DNA of 33,884 nt from Candidatus Kuenenia stuttgartensis. GTDB lineage: Bacteria; Planctomycetota; UBA11346. Position 1 is the first letter of the stretch. Every line of letters starts with the position of its first letter. The DNA lies in assembly GCA_945876185.1 (NCBI GenBank), contig CAMCMZ010000001.1, forward strand, positions 130,310 through 164,193, written 5' to 3'. Of the stretch, positions 17,174 to 29,677 are shown piece after piece. The notes under the pieces are model-generated. The model did not search any database. It had not been told where the DNA came from and saw only the letters and a program-made list of their open reading frames with translations. Both the position numbers and the translations under genes were made by a program.

Positions 17174-19969
17174 ATGCGTACCGTCCTTCCCTCCGCCAGC
17201 CTGATCCTGCTTGCCAGCGCGTGCTGCGCCCTGGCCGGCGAAGGCGCGCCGGTCGCCGCCCCGCCAACGACTGTCGCGCCAGCCGCCTCAGCCGCGCCGG
17301 CAACCAATGCAGCAGGCAAACCGACCTGGACCGCGACCCCGGCCGAGATCGCAGCGATCACCGCCCTGGCCGACGAGGCGGTGAAGCTCGGCCTGCCGGA
17401 CGCGAAGGGCGGCGAGTTCTGGAACGGTTCGGTGAAGGTCACCACGAAGTCCGGCACCAGCAGCTCGTCACGGACCGAGCGTGGCCTGCACCTGAAGCTG
17501 GTCGACGGTTCGTGGTGGTTCGACCTCAAGCGAAGGGTGGTGCCTAGCGACACCCTGACGGTCGACCCCGAGGGCGCCAAGGCGGTGACCCTGGCCCAGT
17601 TGGCCGATCCCGAACTGGGCCAAGATGATCGCCATGTTTTCCGGCCTTCGGCAGCCGACCTGAAGCAGATGCTCCCGCCTGAGATGCTGGAAAAGATCGT
17701 CAAATCCTTCATCCCCGCGGATCAGGCGCGGGCGCGCGAACTCCTCGCCAAGCCCGAGGAGATGATGGCGGTGATGAACCCCATGGGTGCGACCAGCGTC
17801 CGCCCCCTGCTGCTGGTGCGGGCCGGCGTTCCGGACGCCGCTGCGAACCATGCCAAGCCCAGCGTCGGGCCGGTGCCAGGGAAGGAACCGGATCAGTACA
17901 GCCGGATGGCCGGTCCCTACGCCGGCGAGGATCGCCCGCTGGTGCTGGACCAGTCGGACCAGCAGCGGTTGTGGCGGGCGATCAACGCACGGCACCAGAA
18001 GGCGGCATCCGCCAAGAATGGGGCAGCGTCGGCCAAGAAGGAGGGAGCCCAGGCCAAGCCGGCCCCAGCGGAGAAATCCGCCCAGGCAGCCGGCGACGAC
18101 GACGAGGGCGGCTTCGGCCCCAAGCCGGGCACCATGCGCTTCATCAGCGCGAGCGAGAGCCTGCGCCAGGCCCTGCGCGCCTGGTTCCAAGAAGCGTTGG
18201 CCGATCCCGAGTCGGCCGGGATACCGCTCGACCGCCTGGTCGCTGCCGTGCGCGCCGTTGAACCAGCCGACGGCGACGCCAGGAAGAAGGCCAATCTCGA
18301 CCGCCTCATCGCCGGAAAATCCCTGCCCAAGGTCATCGCCGCCGAAGCTGACGTGGCGACGCGGCTGACGGTCTGGCGCATCCCGTCCGGCAACCGGGAT
18401 CACGGGGGCATGGATAATGATTTCGAGGAACAGCACTTCGCCAGCCTGCAGCCCAAGATGCTGGAGCACCTGCGTGGCGAGCAGCGCCAGCGCTATGACG
18501 CCTACCTGGAACGGAAGAAGAGCGACTTCACCGCCAAGGATCTCGATGCCCTGGTCGGCCTGGCCGGGGACCTGCGTCCGACCCGATGGATCGATGGCGG
18601 CGGCTACCAGGGTTCCCCGGTCGCGCGGACCGTGGGCGACAACGCCCTGCGCGCCATCCGCCGCATCCTGGGCGTCGATCCACGGCTGCTGGCCGGTCGT
18701 GATCCTGCCGCCGCCTGGAACGACAGCGAACGCGCCGCCACCGCCACCGCCCTCGCCGCCTGGTGGAAACCGTTGGCTGGCAAGCCGGTGGCAGAGATCC
18801 TGGCGGGCGAGATCGCCCGCCTGCCTCTCGACATCGCGGTGGACCTCATCGCCAACGAAGCGGACCAGGCCGTCCTGGCCAAGGAGCTCGCCGCCCTAGC
18901 CACCACCCTCGCCCAGGCCAAGCCCGACGAGCAGGATTCCGTGGCGATCGGGGCGCTGCTGCGCGTTGCCGGCGACGAACCCGCGATCACGGCGATCGTC
19001 GAGAAATGGCCGGTTTCGGGCAAGCATCACCTGATTCTCGCCGCCTGGCACGACAGCAAGGGCCGCCCGGCGCACGTGGATGCCCTGTTCAGCGAGGTGC
19101 TGACTGCGCTGAAACCGGAAGCTCCGCTGAAGCCGGAAGCTCCGCTCAAGCCAGAAGCTCCGCTGAAGCCAGAAGCTCCGTTGAAACCGGATGCACCGCA
19201 GAAGCCCAAGCCGGAGGTCCCCGCCAAGCCCGGATCCCGCTTCCGTTTCCACGGCATGAACGAGGAGGACCAGCGCCGCATCCAGGTTCTCGCGGTGGTC
19301 ATGCGCCGTCCCAATGCCGATCGGCTGGTGCAGCTCCAGACCGTGCTGGCCGGCAGCCTGGAACAGCCCCTGGTGCAGCGCCTGGTCGGTGCGTTCCTGC
19401 AGAACGGCGGCCAGATACATTTCTCCGATCAGGGGCTCTCGTCCCTGATTGATGGTCACGGCATCGGACGGCGCCGGCGGCAGGTCCATGATGACAACCG
19501 CCAGGCAGAGCAGAAGCGCGGCCAGGCCATGGGCCTCGCGGTGCAGGCGACCCTGCTCAACGACCAGCGCCCCCTGCCCAAGGGTTTGGTGACCATAGAG
19601 GCACCGTCCAAGGACGCGGAAGCCGGCTCAAAGTCCAGCCAACCTGTCCAGATCATCTTCGCCGGCACCGTCCCGATCTGGTTTCATGATGAAAAGATCA
19701 CAAAACCCAAAGCGGTGCGGGAGGACTGGCGCCTGTGCGACCTCGCCTTCGCGACCGCCGGGCAGCAACTGCAATGGAAGCTGAACCTATGGCAGCAACG
19801 CGAGGCGTTCGCCTTCGACCTGAACGCCGAACCGGCGCTTCGCAATGCCCGTCTCGACGGAATCCGCCGCCTCATCGCCGTGCCCCTAGGCAAGGAATTG
19901 AAGGCGGCCGGCCTGCCCGACGCCGCCGCCCCGCCGCCGCAGGTGAAGGACGAAAACTCCCTCTTCTGA
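17174..19969 (+). CDS. Large exported protein of unknown function with KPEAPL repeats
   Basis: A 931-residue protein from ATG 17174. The frame is open further upstream to 17006 but reads intergenic DNA there. The N-terminus is a signal peptide (LPSASLILLASACCALAG). ASAC is a weak lipobox candidate, so either signal peptidase could act. A Pro/Ala/Thr linker follows. No known enzyme motif was recognised. Visible parts are a beta-rich segment near residues 75-130 (GEFWNGSVKVTTKSG, DGSWWFDLKRR), a charged Lys/Ala/Glu stretch near 270-310, a mixed helical body, the KPEAPL tandem repeat (646-675), and a conserved-looking C-terminal part around VPIWFHDEKITKPKAV and DWRLCDLAFATAGQQLQW. It is divergent from moxR, so it might be co-regulated with that operon, but there is no direct sign of this. 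Confidence 0.75.
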   Translation: MRTVLPSASLILLASACCALAGEGAPVAAPPTTVAPAASAAPATNAAGKPTWTATPAEIAAITALADEAVKLGLPDAKGGEFWNGSVKVTTKSGTSSSSRTERGLHLKLVDGSWWFDLKRRVVPSDTLTVDPEGAKAVTLAQLADPELGQDDRHVFRPSAADLKQMLPPEMLEKIVKSFIPADQARARELLAKPEEMMAVMNPMGATSVRPLLLVRAGVPDAAANHAKPSVGPVPGKEPDQYSRMAGPYAGEDRPLVLDQSDQQRLWRAINARHQKAASAKNGAASAKKEGAQAKPAPAEKSAQAAGDDDEGGFGPKPGTMRFISASESLRQALRAWFQEALADPESAGIPLDRLVAAVRAVEPADGDARKKANLDRLIAGKSLPKVIAAEADVATRLTVWRIPSGNRDHGGMDNDFEEQHFASLQPKMLEHLRGEQRQRYDAYLERKKSDFTAKDLDALVGLAGDLRPTRWIDGGGYQGSPVARTVGDNALRAIRRILGVDPRLLAGRDPAAAWNDSERAATATALAAWWKPLAGKPVAEILAGEIARLPLDIAVDLIANEADQAVLAKELAALATTLAQAKPDEQDSVAIGALLRVAGDEPAITAIVEKWPVSGKHHLILAAWHDSKGRPAHVDALFSEVLTALKPEAPLKPEAPLKPEAPLKPEAPLKPDAPQKPKPEVPAKPGSRFRFHGMNEEDQRRIQVLAVVMRRPNADRLVQLQTVLAGSLEQPLVQRLVGAFLQNGGQIHFSDQGLSSLIDGHGIGRRRRQVHDDNRQAEQKRGQAMGLAVQATLLNDQRPLPKGLVTIEAPSKDAEAGSKSSQPVQIIFAGTVPIWFHDEKITKPKAVREDWRLCDLAFATAGQQLQWKLNLWQQREAFAFDLNAEPALRNARLDGIRRLIAVPLGKELKAAGLPDAAAPPPQVKDENSLF
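19109..19198 (+). repeat. 18-bp tandem repeat, five units, coding for KPEAPL
   Basis: Five near-identical 18-bp units (consensus ctgaagccggaagctccg) run in frame in the exported protein and encode LKPEAP repeated, with the last unit changed to LKPDAP. Further Pro/Lys residues follow (QKPKPEVPAKPG). Such KP-rich spacers usually form extended, wall-spanning or interdomain linkers. Third-position differences between units show the array is not freshly expanded. Confidence 0.9.
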
Positions 19970-20086
19970 GGTCATGCCGCGTGCACCAACGCCGAGCCGG
20001 CGTCTCGCTGGATCGGTCGTACCGGATGAAGCCCGCGCCTGAGGATTGGCCATTCGGCCCCATTGTCGCGGAAACGATGATAAAAC

Positions 20087-20119
20087 GCTTGCGCCTGGGA
20101 CCGCCGGTTTGCAACCGGC
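20087..20119. repeat. REP-like repeat, same head as the one at 807
   Basis: CGCTTGCGCCTGGGACCGCC followed by the palindrome gccggtt-tgc-aaccggc (20103-20119). The head differs by one base deletion from the repeat at 807-840, while the palindrome is different in sequence but equivalent in position. This is the pattern expected of a dispersed family with compensating stem changes. Confidence 0.7.
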
Positions 20120-20136
20120 CGTTGCTCAGGTGGCTA

Positions 20137-20196
20137 TCCGGCCAAGGCCGGAATGACCATGGAATTGCAGCGAAATCGTAATCGGCCTTGGCCGGA
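20137..20196. repeat. Inverted pair of ATCCGGCCAAGGCCGGA palindromes (BIME-like)
   Basis: The palindrome tccggccaaggccgga (20137-20152) is followed by gaatgacc, and the related palindrome tcggccttggccgga (20182-20196) follows in inverse orientation. Together they form a head-to-head pair typical of bacterial interspersed mosaic elements. The pair lies downstream of the exported-protein gene, in a gap (19970-20256) that otherwise holds only other repeats. Confidence 0.65.
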
Positions 20197-20234
20197 TCGC
20201 CGGCCCACCCTGCACAAATGGCCAATCCCCAGGT

Positions 20235-20255
20235 GCCGGCTGAAGCCGGCGCTAC
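20235..20255. repeat. GTAGCGCCGGCTTCAGCCGGC-type repeat
   Basis: Read on the minus strand, the repeat is GTAGC followed by the palindrome gccggct-tc-agccggc. It sits two bases before the 3' end of the minus-strand oxidoreductase gene and may serve as its transcription end. It shares the GTAGCG head with the repeat at 16960. Confidence 0.65.
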
Positions 20256-20256
20256 G

Positions 20257-21254
<998 letters not shown>

Positions 21255-21258
<4 letters not shown>

Positions 21259-23081
21259 TCCTTGGTTTTTTCTGGTTTTGCGGCCGCTGCGGCGGGGCCG
21301 AAAGCGGTGGGTGCGCCGGTTGCCGGGCCGAGTTCGCGCAGGCAGAAGTCGTCGAGATACGCGGTGCCGCCGTTGCTGCAGGAGAAGCGTACGTCGACGA
21401 ACGGGCCCCAGGCCGGGTTGTCGAATTCGATCCACACTTTTTGCCAGCCTTGGTCGGCGCTGCCGGCGCCGGCGAGGGCCTCTCCGGTACTCTGGCGCAG
21501 GACGAAGTCGCCGGCGTTGTGCGGCGTCCAGGTGTACAGGTCGGCGCTGATGCTGGCGGCGGCTGGTCCGGGTTCCTGCCAGACCGGTTCTTGCCATGGC
21601 GCCGGGGCCGGCTTGCCCTCTTTTTCGGCCTTGGCGACCTTGGCGGCGTGGGCCTTGCGGTCGCGTTCGATCTTTTGCACGAATCCGGTCTTCATCGCCT
21701 CGATCTCAGCGGCGCTGGCGGCTTCAACCTTGTACCAGCCCTCAATCCGGTAGCGCACCTTGGGTTTCAGCACCACCTGCGGCAGGTTCGGCCACGCCAG
21801 ACCTTTGACCACCATCGAGCGGGTGCCGGAGTGGCCGATGGTGGTCGAGATGGTCGGCATGCCCGTAAATGTCACGCCGATGATAGGGGTGGCCGAGGTC
21901 AGCGGCTGGTCCTCGAAATCGCAGACTTTGCCGAGCGGGAGCACGACCATGGGTAATTTGTCGAGGCGCAGGCTCATGTTGTCCCACACCCGATTGGTCA
22001 GTTCGGGCGGTATGCGCATCTGCCGCACCCGGACCGTGTGGTAGGTCAGGCCGTTGGCGGCCGGCACCAGGTTCTTGGGCCACCCGACGCACAGATCCTG
22101 GTCGGCATGGACATTGCACACCGCCAGCGGTGCCGGTCCGCCGGACAGGGTCTGGGTCCAGCTCCAGCCGCGTTGCCGATCAAGATAGGTGGCGAAGCCA
22201 CCATCGCGCAGAATCCAATCAGCGCCATTGCTTCTGGCGATGGCGGCATGGTTGTTGGGATGGCCGATCCAGCCGGGCACTTTGTCGGAACAGATCGCCA
22301 CCCGCTGATGCAGGCGGTCGCCTTCCCAGGGATTGGACAGCGACGGCGGCATCAGGCTGACGTACTGCCCGGTGATCACCGGTTTGAGCCCGGTCTTCCA
22401 CTCGGCTTCGATGAGGTAGCCCAACTGCGGATGGCAGCGCAGCCGGAAGGTGCTGACGTGGTCGACCGAGATGCCCTCCTTGTCGCCCCGGGGGCTGGAA
22501 TGCTCCCATTTTCTAAACACGTGCTTGCCAGTGAACTTCCGGGTCAGCAGCAGTTCAGCGCCGTCGGCTTCGACCGTCCACGCCGATTGGTCCTTGGCGT
22601 TCCACAGTTTTGAGCCGTTGTCGTCAGGGAGGAAATGATCGGTGCGGAAAGCCGCGCCTCGGGCGGTGTCGATGTGGAAGCGTTCGCTCGGCAGCGGCAC
22701 CGCGGTCACCGCCTCGGCCGGATCGTGGCTGAGCAGATAGATGGTGCCGCCATGGAAACCGGTCTTGGGCATGTAGCCGATGTAGCGGTCGCCATCCTTG
22801 ATGAAGAAGAACTGCCAGACCTCGGGGCCGTCCTTGCCAGCGAAGGTGTGCTCGGCCTCGACCACGCTCAGGCGCGGCTTGTGGCTGCCGAACCGCGCCG
22901 GCGGCTTGACCTCGGCGAGCAGCGCGTCGAGTTCGTCGGGCACGGCTACCGCGGTCGAAACTACCGTCGTCACTGGAACGACCGCAGGTGGGCTGGGAGG
23001 CGCCGCATCGCCAGCGCGCAAGGTGTTGCCGGCAAGGGCGATGAAGACGAGAACGACGGAGGGGAAGGGCAAAGAGGGCAT
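21255..23081 (-). CDS. Secreted protein of unknown function with possible carbohydrate-binding C-domain
   Basis: A 608-residue protein with a signal peptide (FPSVVLVFIALAGNTLRA). A GGAG ribosome-binding site lies about 8 bases before ATG 23081. The middle is a beta-rich, Trp-rich body with HDPAEAV, RKWEHSSPRGDKEG and WILRDGGFATYLDRQRGWSWTQTLSGG. I recognise no catalytic motif. The C-terminal part (about residues 395-590) looks like a CBM4/9-type beta-sandwich, with FEDQPL, GHSGTRSMVVKG, YRIEGWYKV, and near the end GPFVDVRFSCSNGGTAYLDDF. A Lys/Ala-rich insertion (KIERDRKAHAAKVAKAEKEG) interrupts this domain. It is the first gene of a two-gene unit with the oxidoreductase and is divergent from the glycosyltransferase. 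Confidence 0.75.
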
Positions 23082-23269
23082 GAGGAGTCTCCGCAGGAGA
23101 TACGCACGATGCCGTCTTGCGTTGTGGGCGCCACCGGGCTGGACGTTGAGGACGGATCATAGCAAGAAACGCGCCACGAAAACGCAGCTGGAATTGGAAT
23201 TACCCAAGGGATCCAAGCTGAACGCGTCGATTGACCGGCGTCCGATCCTTCCGACACTCCCGCCCCTTC
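23082..23269. promoter_or_regulatory. Divergent gap between secreted protein and glycosyltransferase
   Basis: The 188-bp gap must contain promoters in both directions. Its middle (about 23150-23225) is lower in GC than the flanks, with a segment around agctggaattggaattaccc. No clear operator palindrome or promoter boxes were identified. Confidence 0.35.
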
Positions 23270-26147
<2,878 letters not shown>

Positions 26148-26164
<17 letters not shown>

Positions 26165-26555
26165 CCGCCGGTTCGAGCCGCACCGCCCCGGCCGCGCCCA
26201 AGGCGCGATCGAAGGTCAGTGTGCTGGCCTGCATTGAACGGTGCCGATTCAGGATCAGGCGATCGACCAGTCCCGCTCCGGGCGCCGGGTTGAGCGCCGC
26301 CAGCGCCTCAGGTGGATCGACGGTCACCGCGCCTGAGGCCGCCATGCCCTGAAGCGCCGCACGCGCCGCGTCCTTGTCGAGGTGGTAGTGGTGCACCAGG
26401 GCGTAATAGGACTCGGCCAGGACCAGATCGGTCACGATCACCGCATCATCATCGGCATGCGCCTGTTCCAGTCGTTGGCGCGCGGCAAGGGCCAGAGCGG
26501 CAGGCTGCCCCGTCAGCAAGCGCAGCACGACCGAGGTGTCGAGCCCGAGGTTCAT
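26148..26555 (-). CDS. PIN-domain toxin ribonuclease (VapC-like)
   Basis: A 135-residue PIN domain with the acidic residues needed for metal-dependent RNase activity: Asp6 (MNLGLDTSVVLRLL), Glu48 (DLVLAESYYAL), Asp98 (GLVDRLIL) and Asp116 (TLTFDRALG). It is a predicted toxin that cleaves RNA, neutralised by the AbrB-type protein encoded just upstream. The ATGA overlap (26552-26555) couples the two. In the usual third acidic position, Asp98 is followed by an unusual RLILNRHRSM stretch. The 3' end overlaps the glycosyltransferase gene on the other strand by 17 bases. Confidence 0.88.
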
Positions 26556-26824
26556 GCGCGGTCTTCGGTACCGGCTCGGTTCTCAGCCACTGCGCGACCG
26601 ATCGAGGCGCGGATGTCGTCCAGGTCATGGGAATAGTCCGGCCCGACCTGCACGCTGCCGATCCAGGACCAGTCGATGCGATGCGGCTTGAGGATCCACA
26701 CCGCCTGACCCCCGACCACCGCACGCTCGACATCCAACCGGTCGCCGGGATGGACGCCGAGTTCGTCGCACAATTCCCGTGGCAGCGTCGCCTGGCGTTT
26801 CGCCGTCAACGTCATCGTGGACAT
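26552..26824 (-). CDS. AbrB/SpoVT-type antitoxin
   Basis: A 90-residue protein whose first 45 residues form a swapped-hairpin AbrB DNA-binding domain: MTLTAKRQATLPRELCDELGVHPGDRLDVE. The C-terminal half (DYSHDLDDIRASIGRAVAENR) would wrap the toxin. A GGAG motif precedes ATG 26824, and an internal Met at codon 4 is an alternative start. It is the first gene of the pair. Autoregulation through a nearby palindrome (26867-26892) is likely from the known behaviour of such pairs. Confidence 0.88.
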   Translation of the reverse strand: MSTMTLTAKRQATLPRELCDELGVHPGDRLDVERAVVGGQAVWILKPHRIDWSWIGSVQVGPDYSHDLDDIRASIGRAVAENRAGTEDRA

Positions 26825-26866
26825 GGGAGGGCTCCGGTGGTGGTCAGGCCAAACCTAGCGCCGCAG

Positions 26867-26892
26867 CCTTACCGTTCAATCGCACGGTAAGG
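26867..26892. promoter_or_regulatory. Palindrome upstream of the toxin-antitoxin pair, possible operator
   Basis: A perfect 9-bp inverted repeat, ccttaccgt (26867-26875) and acggtaagg (26884-26892), is separated by 8 bases and lies 43 bases before the antitoxin start. Position and symmetry fit an operator bound by the AbrB-type antitoxin dimer. There is no T-tract, so a terminator is less likely. Confidence 0.5.
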
Positions 26893-26938
26893 CGATACAA
26901 ACGCGGACCCAATTAAGTGAGCAGCCGGAGATTCGCTG

Positions 26939-26969
26939 AAAAATCGCAAGTGCGCCCCAGATGCAAGGC
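26939..26969. repeat. 31-bp exact direct repeat, copy A (truncated element)
   Basis: This segment is identical to 27141-27171. Weaker similarity continues about 35 bases to the right (ggagttgggccgcgcc against ggagtttggcagcgcc). It is one partial copy of the interspersed element described at 27141-27243. Confidence 0.85.
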
Positions 26970-27074
26970 AAAATAGAGGAGTTGGGCCGCGCCGCGTCAG
27001 GACGGGTGTAGACGCACGGTTGCTTAGCCACCGAGGGTAGGCTTGAACCCACCATCGTTCTTGGGCAGTGGGAA

Positions 27075-27126
27075 ACACCCGTCCTGTGCAATGACCACCG
27101 AATGCCGCAGACAGGGTGTTTTTTTT
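27075..27126 (+). terminator. Putative Rho-independent terminator reading rightward
   Basis: The arms acaccc(gtc)ctgt (27075-27087) and acagggtgt (27111-27119) can pair with a 3-base bulge and are followed by a run of eight T (27119-27126). No rightward gene ends just before it, so it may belong to the repeat element or shield frr from antisense transcription. The loop is long. Confidence 0.4.
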
Positions 27127-27140
27127 CTCAGATTTCCAGT

Positions 27141-27243
27141 AAAAATCGCAAGTGCGCCCCAGATGCAAGGCGGGAGGAGGGAGTTTGGCAGCGCCACATG
27201 ACCGACGACCAACGCCGCAGATGGGGCGCAATTGCGATTTTTG
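27141..27243. repeat. 103-bp interspersed element, copy B, with inverted-repeat ends
   Basis: The left end (27141-27171) is the same 31 bp as at 26939. The right end, cagatggggcgcaattgcgattttt, is an imperfect inverted copy of it, so the unit is a foldback element. Its right end touches the 3' end of frr. The 420-bp gap 26825-27244 is therefore mostly this repeat family plus the palindrome and terminator listed separately. Short ORFs across it on the minus strand are repeat-derived and not counted as genes. Confidence 0.7.
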
Positions 27244-27244
27244 T

Positions 27245-27805
27245 TCAGAACTTCATGATCGATTCGACTTTGTCCTTCAGCGCGGCCTCGGCCTTGGCCT
27301 CGTACTGCTTGAGCATTTCAGTGACCTTCTCGGTGGTCTTCTTGATCACGTCTTCCGACACCTTCTGCGCCTTGGCCTTGGTCTCGATGTCCTTGATCGC
27401 GTCGCGCCGGTTGCCGCGCATCGCGACCTTGTGTTTCTCGGTCTCTTCCTTGGCCTGGACTGAAAGCTGTTTGCGGCGTTCGGTCGACAGGGGTGGCAGG
27501 CTCAGGCGGATGACGCTGCCGTCACTCTGCGGGGTCATTCCGAGCTGGGCTTCGCTGAGCGCCTTTTCGATCGCCTTGATGGTCGACTTGTCGAAGGGCT
27601 TGACCAGGAGCATCGCCGGTTCGGGCACGGTGATCGACGCGACCTGGACGATGGGCATGCGGCTGCCGTAGGCCTCGACCTGGACGTGCTCGATCAGGGC
27701 CGGGGTGGCCTGGCCGGTGCGCAGGTGCTTGAAGTCGTTGGCGAGGGCGGCGAGGGCCTTCTCCAACTTGGATTTGGCGTCGGCGAGTTCGGCTTCGAAG
27801 GCCAT
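27245..27805 (-). CDS. frr: Ribosome recycling factor
   Basis: A 186-residue protein, the usual length for RRF. It releases ribosomes from mRNA after termination, together with EF-G. Clear family blocks are LRTGQATPALIEHVQVEAYGS, MPIVQVASITVPEP, LLVKPFDKSTIKAIEKAL and LPPLSTERRKQL, and the C-terminal helix ends KDKVESIMKF. A strong AGGAGAA ribosome-binding site precedes ATG 27805. The usual neighbours tsf and pyrH are not next to it in this window, so it appears to be a single-gene unit, bounded downstream by the interspersed repeats. Confidence 0.97.
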   Translation of the reverse strand: MAFEAELADAKSKLEKALAALANDFKHLRTGQATPALIEHVQVEAYGSRMPIVQVASITVPEPAMLLVKPFDKSTIKAIEKALSEAQLGMTPQSDGSVIRLSLPPLSTERRKQLSVQAKEETEKHKVAMRGNRRDAIKDIETKAKAQKVSEDVIKKTTEKVTEMLKQYEAKAEAALKDKVESIMKF

Positions 27806-27922
27806 GCGGTTCTCCTGGATTGGGCGGCGTTGGCCCGAGGTGGCGGTTGCCGCGATGCCGACAGGATCCGTGCAGGGTCGGCGCTGTCCATCGCGCTCAT
27901 CGTCGAGGCGGATTCGGTGGCG

Positions 27923-29653
27923 TCAGAGGCGGAAGCGCGCGATCGCGACCTTGAGTTCAGCGGCGAGGCGGCCCATCTCCTCGGCGGCGCGCAGGGTCTC
28001 GCCGGCGTTGCCCCGGGTCTGCTGCGCGGTCTGGGCGACCTGGCTGATGGTTGCTGAGATCTCGTTGCTGCCCTTCACGACCTCGCTGATGTTGCCGGCG
28101 AGTTCGCGCGTGGTCACCGACTGCTCTTCGACCGCCGAGGCGATCGATTGCTGCAGCTCGTTGATGGTGCGGATGATCGCCAGGATGCGCTGGATCGCTG
28201 CGGTCGCCTCCTGGGCGGTGGCGGTGATCGCGGCGGTCTTGGCGCCAATCTCGGCGGTGGCCTCGCCGGTCTTGCGCGCCAGGGCCTTGACCTCGTTGGC
28301 GACGACCGCGAAGCCGCGCCCCGCCTCGCCGGCACGGGCGGCCTCGATGGTGGCGTTCAGCGCGAGCAGGTTGGTCTGCCCTGCGATCGAGCTGATCAGC
28401 TTGACGATCGAGCCGATCTCGGTGGTCGACGCATCCAGGCGGCCCATGGTGGCGCTGGTCGCATCCGCCAGGCCGACCGCCTCGCCGGCGACCTGGGCCG
28501 CCTGCTGCGCGCTCTGGGCGATCTCGGACACGCTGGCCCCGAGTTCCTCGATCCCGGCGGCGATCACGCTGACATGCTGCGAGACCTGCTGCGATCCGGC
28601 CGAGGCCGTGCTGGCCTGATCCGCCAGGCCGGTGGCGCTGGCGTCGAGCCCTGTGCTGATGCCGGTCAGCGTTCCCGCCGCCGTGGTCAGGCCCTGGGTG
28701 CCGTGTTCGATGGTGCCGACCGAGCTGCGCAGCGAGTCGATGGTGCGATCAAGCCCATCCGCCATGGCGCCAATCTCATCGCTGCGTTTCAGGGCGGCCT
28801 TGCGGGTGAGGTCGCCGGTGGCGAGGGCATCGACGACGGAGCCGACCTGGTCGATGGGGCGGGTGATCGAGCGCGCGAAGGCGGCCACCGCGAGCATGGT
28901 CACGAACAGGCCGAAACCGGAAATGACCAGGAAGATGACCAGAGTTTCGCGAGCCGAGGTGCTGATGCCGTCGATCACCGTTTTCTGCACGGCGACGAAG
29001 GCGTCGGCGCTGGAGGTGTCCAGGACTTTGAACTGGGCGGCGATCTCCTGCTCCTGCTTGGCCAACGCCTCGAGACCCGCGACCACGATCACCCGGCCGA
29101 CCACCTTCTTGCCGGCGAGCACATCCTGGCGCAGGACGATGACTTTTTTAAGCAGGGGCAAGGCCTTGACCAGCTCCGCCACGCCCATCGCCGGCCCGGA
29201 CCCGGACCCGGCCACGCCCTCAGCGCTGGCGACCTGGCGCGCTGCCGGCGTGAGGTGGGTGCTCAGCGGACGGTCTTTGGCATCGGTGATGCACACCCAG
29301 CGCACGTCGGGGTCGGAATCGGCGGCGAGGCAGAACGCATCCAGTTCGGACTCGCTGTTGGTCAGGATCGGGGTGGCAGCCAGCCCGGCCATCAGGCGGG
29401 CGAGGGCGGTGAGTTTGAGTTCCAGCGCGGCTTTCGCCCGTTGCTTGATGTCGTTACCAAGGGCCGCGAAATCCTCGCGCTGATGCGTGGTGAAGGAGGT
29501 CGCCGCGGCCTGCAGTCCAGCCTTGGACGCCGTCGTCGCCCGGGCCTGATTGCACACGGTGAGGGTGGCGAGGATCGCCAAGAGGATGCCCACCCCCAGG
29601 GTGAGGGTCCAGATCAGGCGGCGGCGCAGACTGGAACGGATGGCCATGGCCAT
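27923..29653 (-). CDS. Methyl-accepting chemotaxis protein
   Basis: A 576-residue transmembrane chemoreceptor. One helix spans about residues 13-33 ([21 protein letters not shown]). A periplasmic sensor of about 200 residues follows ([21 protein letters not shown] and [24 protein letters not shown] suggest a single Cache/PAS-like domain). A second helix lies near 238-258, then a HAMP domain ([22 protein letters not shown]). The cytoplasmic coiled coil carries the highly conserved hairpin tip [20 protein letters not shown], followed by [14 protein letters not shown]. No CheR-binding pentapeptide is present at the C-terminus. Two in-frame ATGs (29653, 29647) are possible starts, and neither has a strong ribosome-binding site. 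No chemotaxis kinase genes are nearby. It is 24 bases downstream of the phosphate-binding protein gene and could be co-transcribed with it. Confidence 0.95.
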   Translation of the reverse strand: MAMAIRSSLRRRLIWTLTLGVGILLAILATLTVCNQARATTASKAGLQAAATSFTTHQREDFAALGNDIKQRAKAALELKLTALARLMAGLAATPILTNSESELDAFCLAADSDPDVRWVCITDAKDRPLSTHLTPAARQVASAEGVAGSGSGPAMGVAELVKALPLLKKVIVLRQDVLAGKKVVGRVIVVAGLEALAKQEQEIAAQFKVLDTSSADAFVAVQKTVIDGISTSARETLVIFLVISGFGLFVTMLAVAAFARSITRPIDQVGSVVDALATGDLTRKAALKRSDEIGAMADGLDRTIDSLRSSVGTIEHGTQGLTTAAGTLTGISTGLDASATGLADQASTASAGSQQVSQHVSVIAAGIEELGASVSEIAQSAQQAAQVAGEAVGLADATSATMGRLDASTTEIGSIVKLISSIAGQTNLLALNATIEAARAGEAGRGFAVVANEVKALARKTGEATAEIGAKTAAITATAQEATAAIQRILAIIRTINELQQSIASAVEEQSVTTRELAGNISEVVKGSNEISATISQVAQTAQQTRGNAGETLRAAEEMGRLAAELKVAIARFRL

Positions 29654-29677
29654 GGCGGGGATCCCGGAAGGTTGGAG

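Noticed and set aside
20087..20255. CRISPR array
   Set aside because: The repeats are different palindromes, are not regularly spaced and have no spacers; they fit interspersed REP-like families instead.
26869..27231. Small minus-strand ORFs with CIWGALAIF-like repeats
   Set aside because: The repeated peptide comes directly from the 31-bp DNA repeat, so these are repeat-derived frames, not genes.
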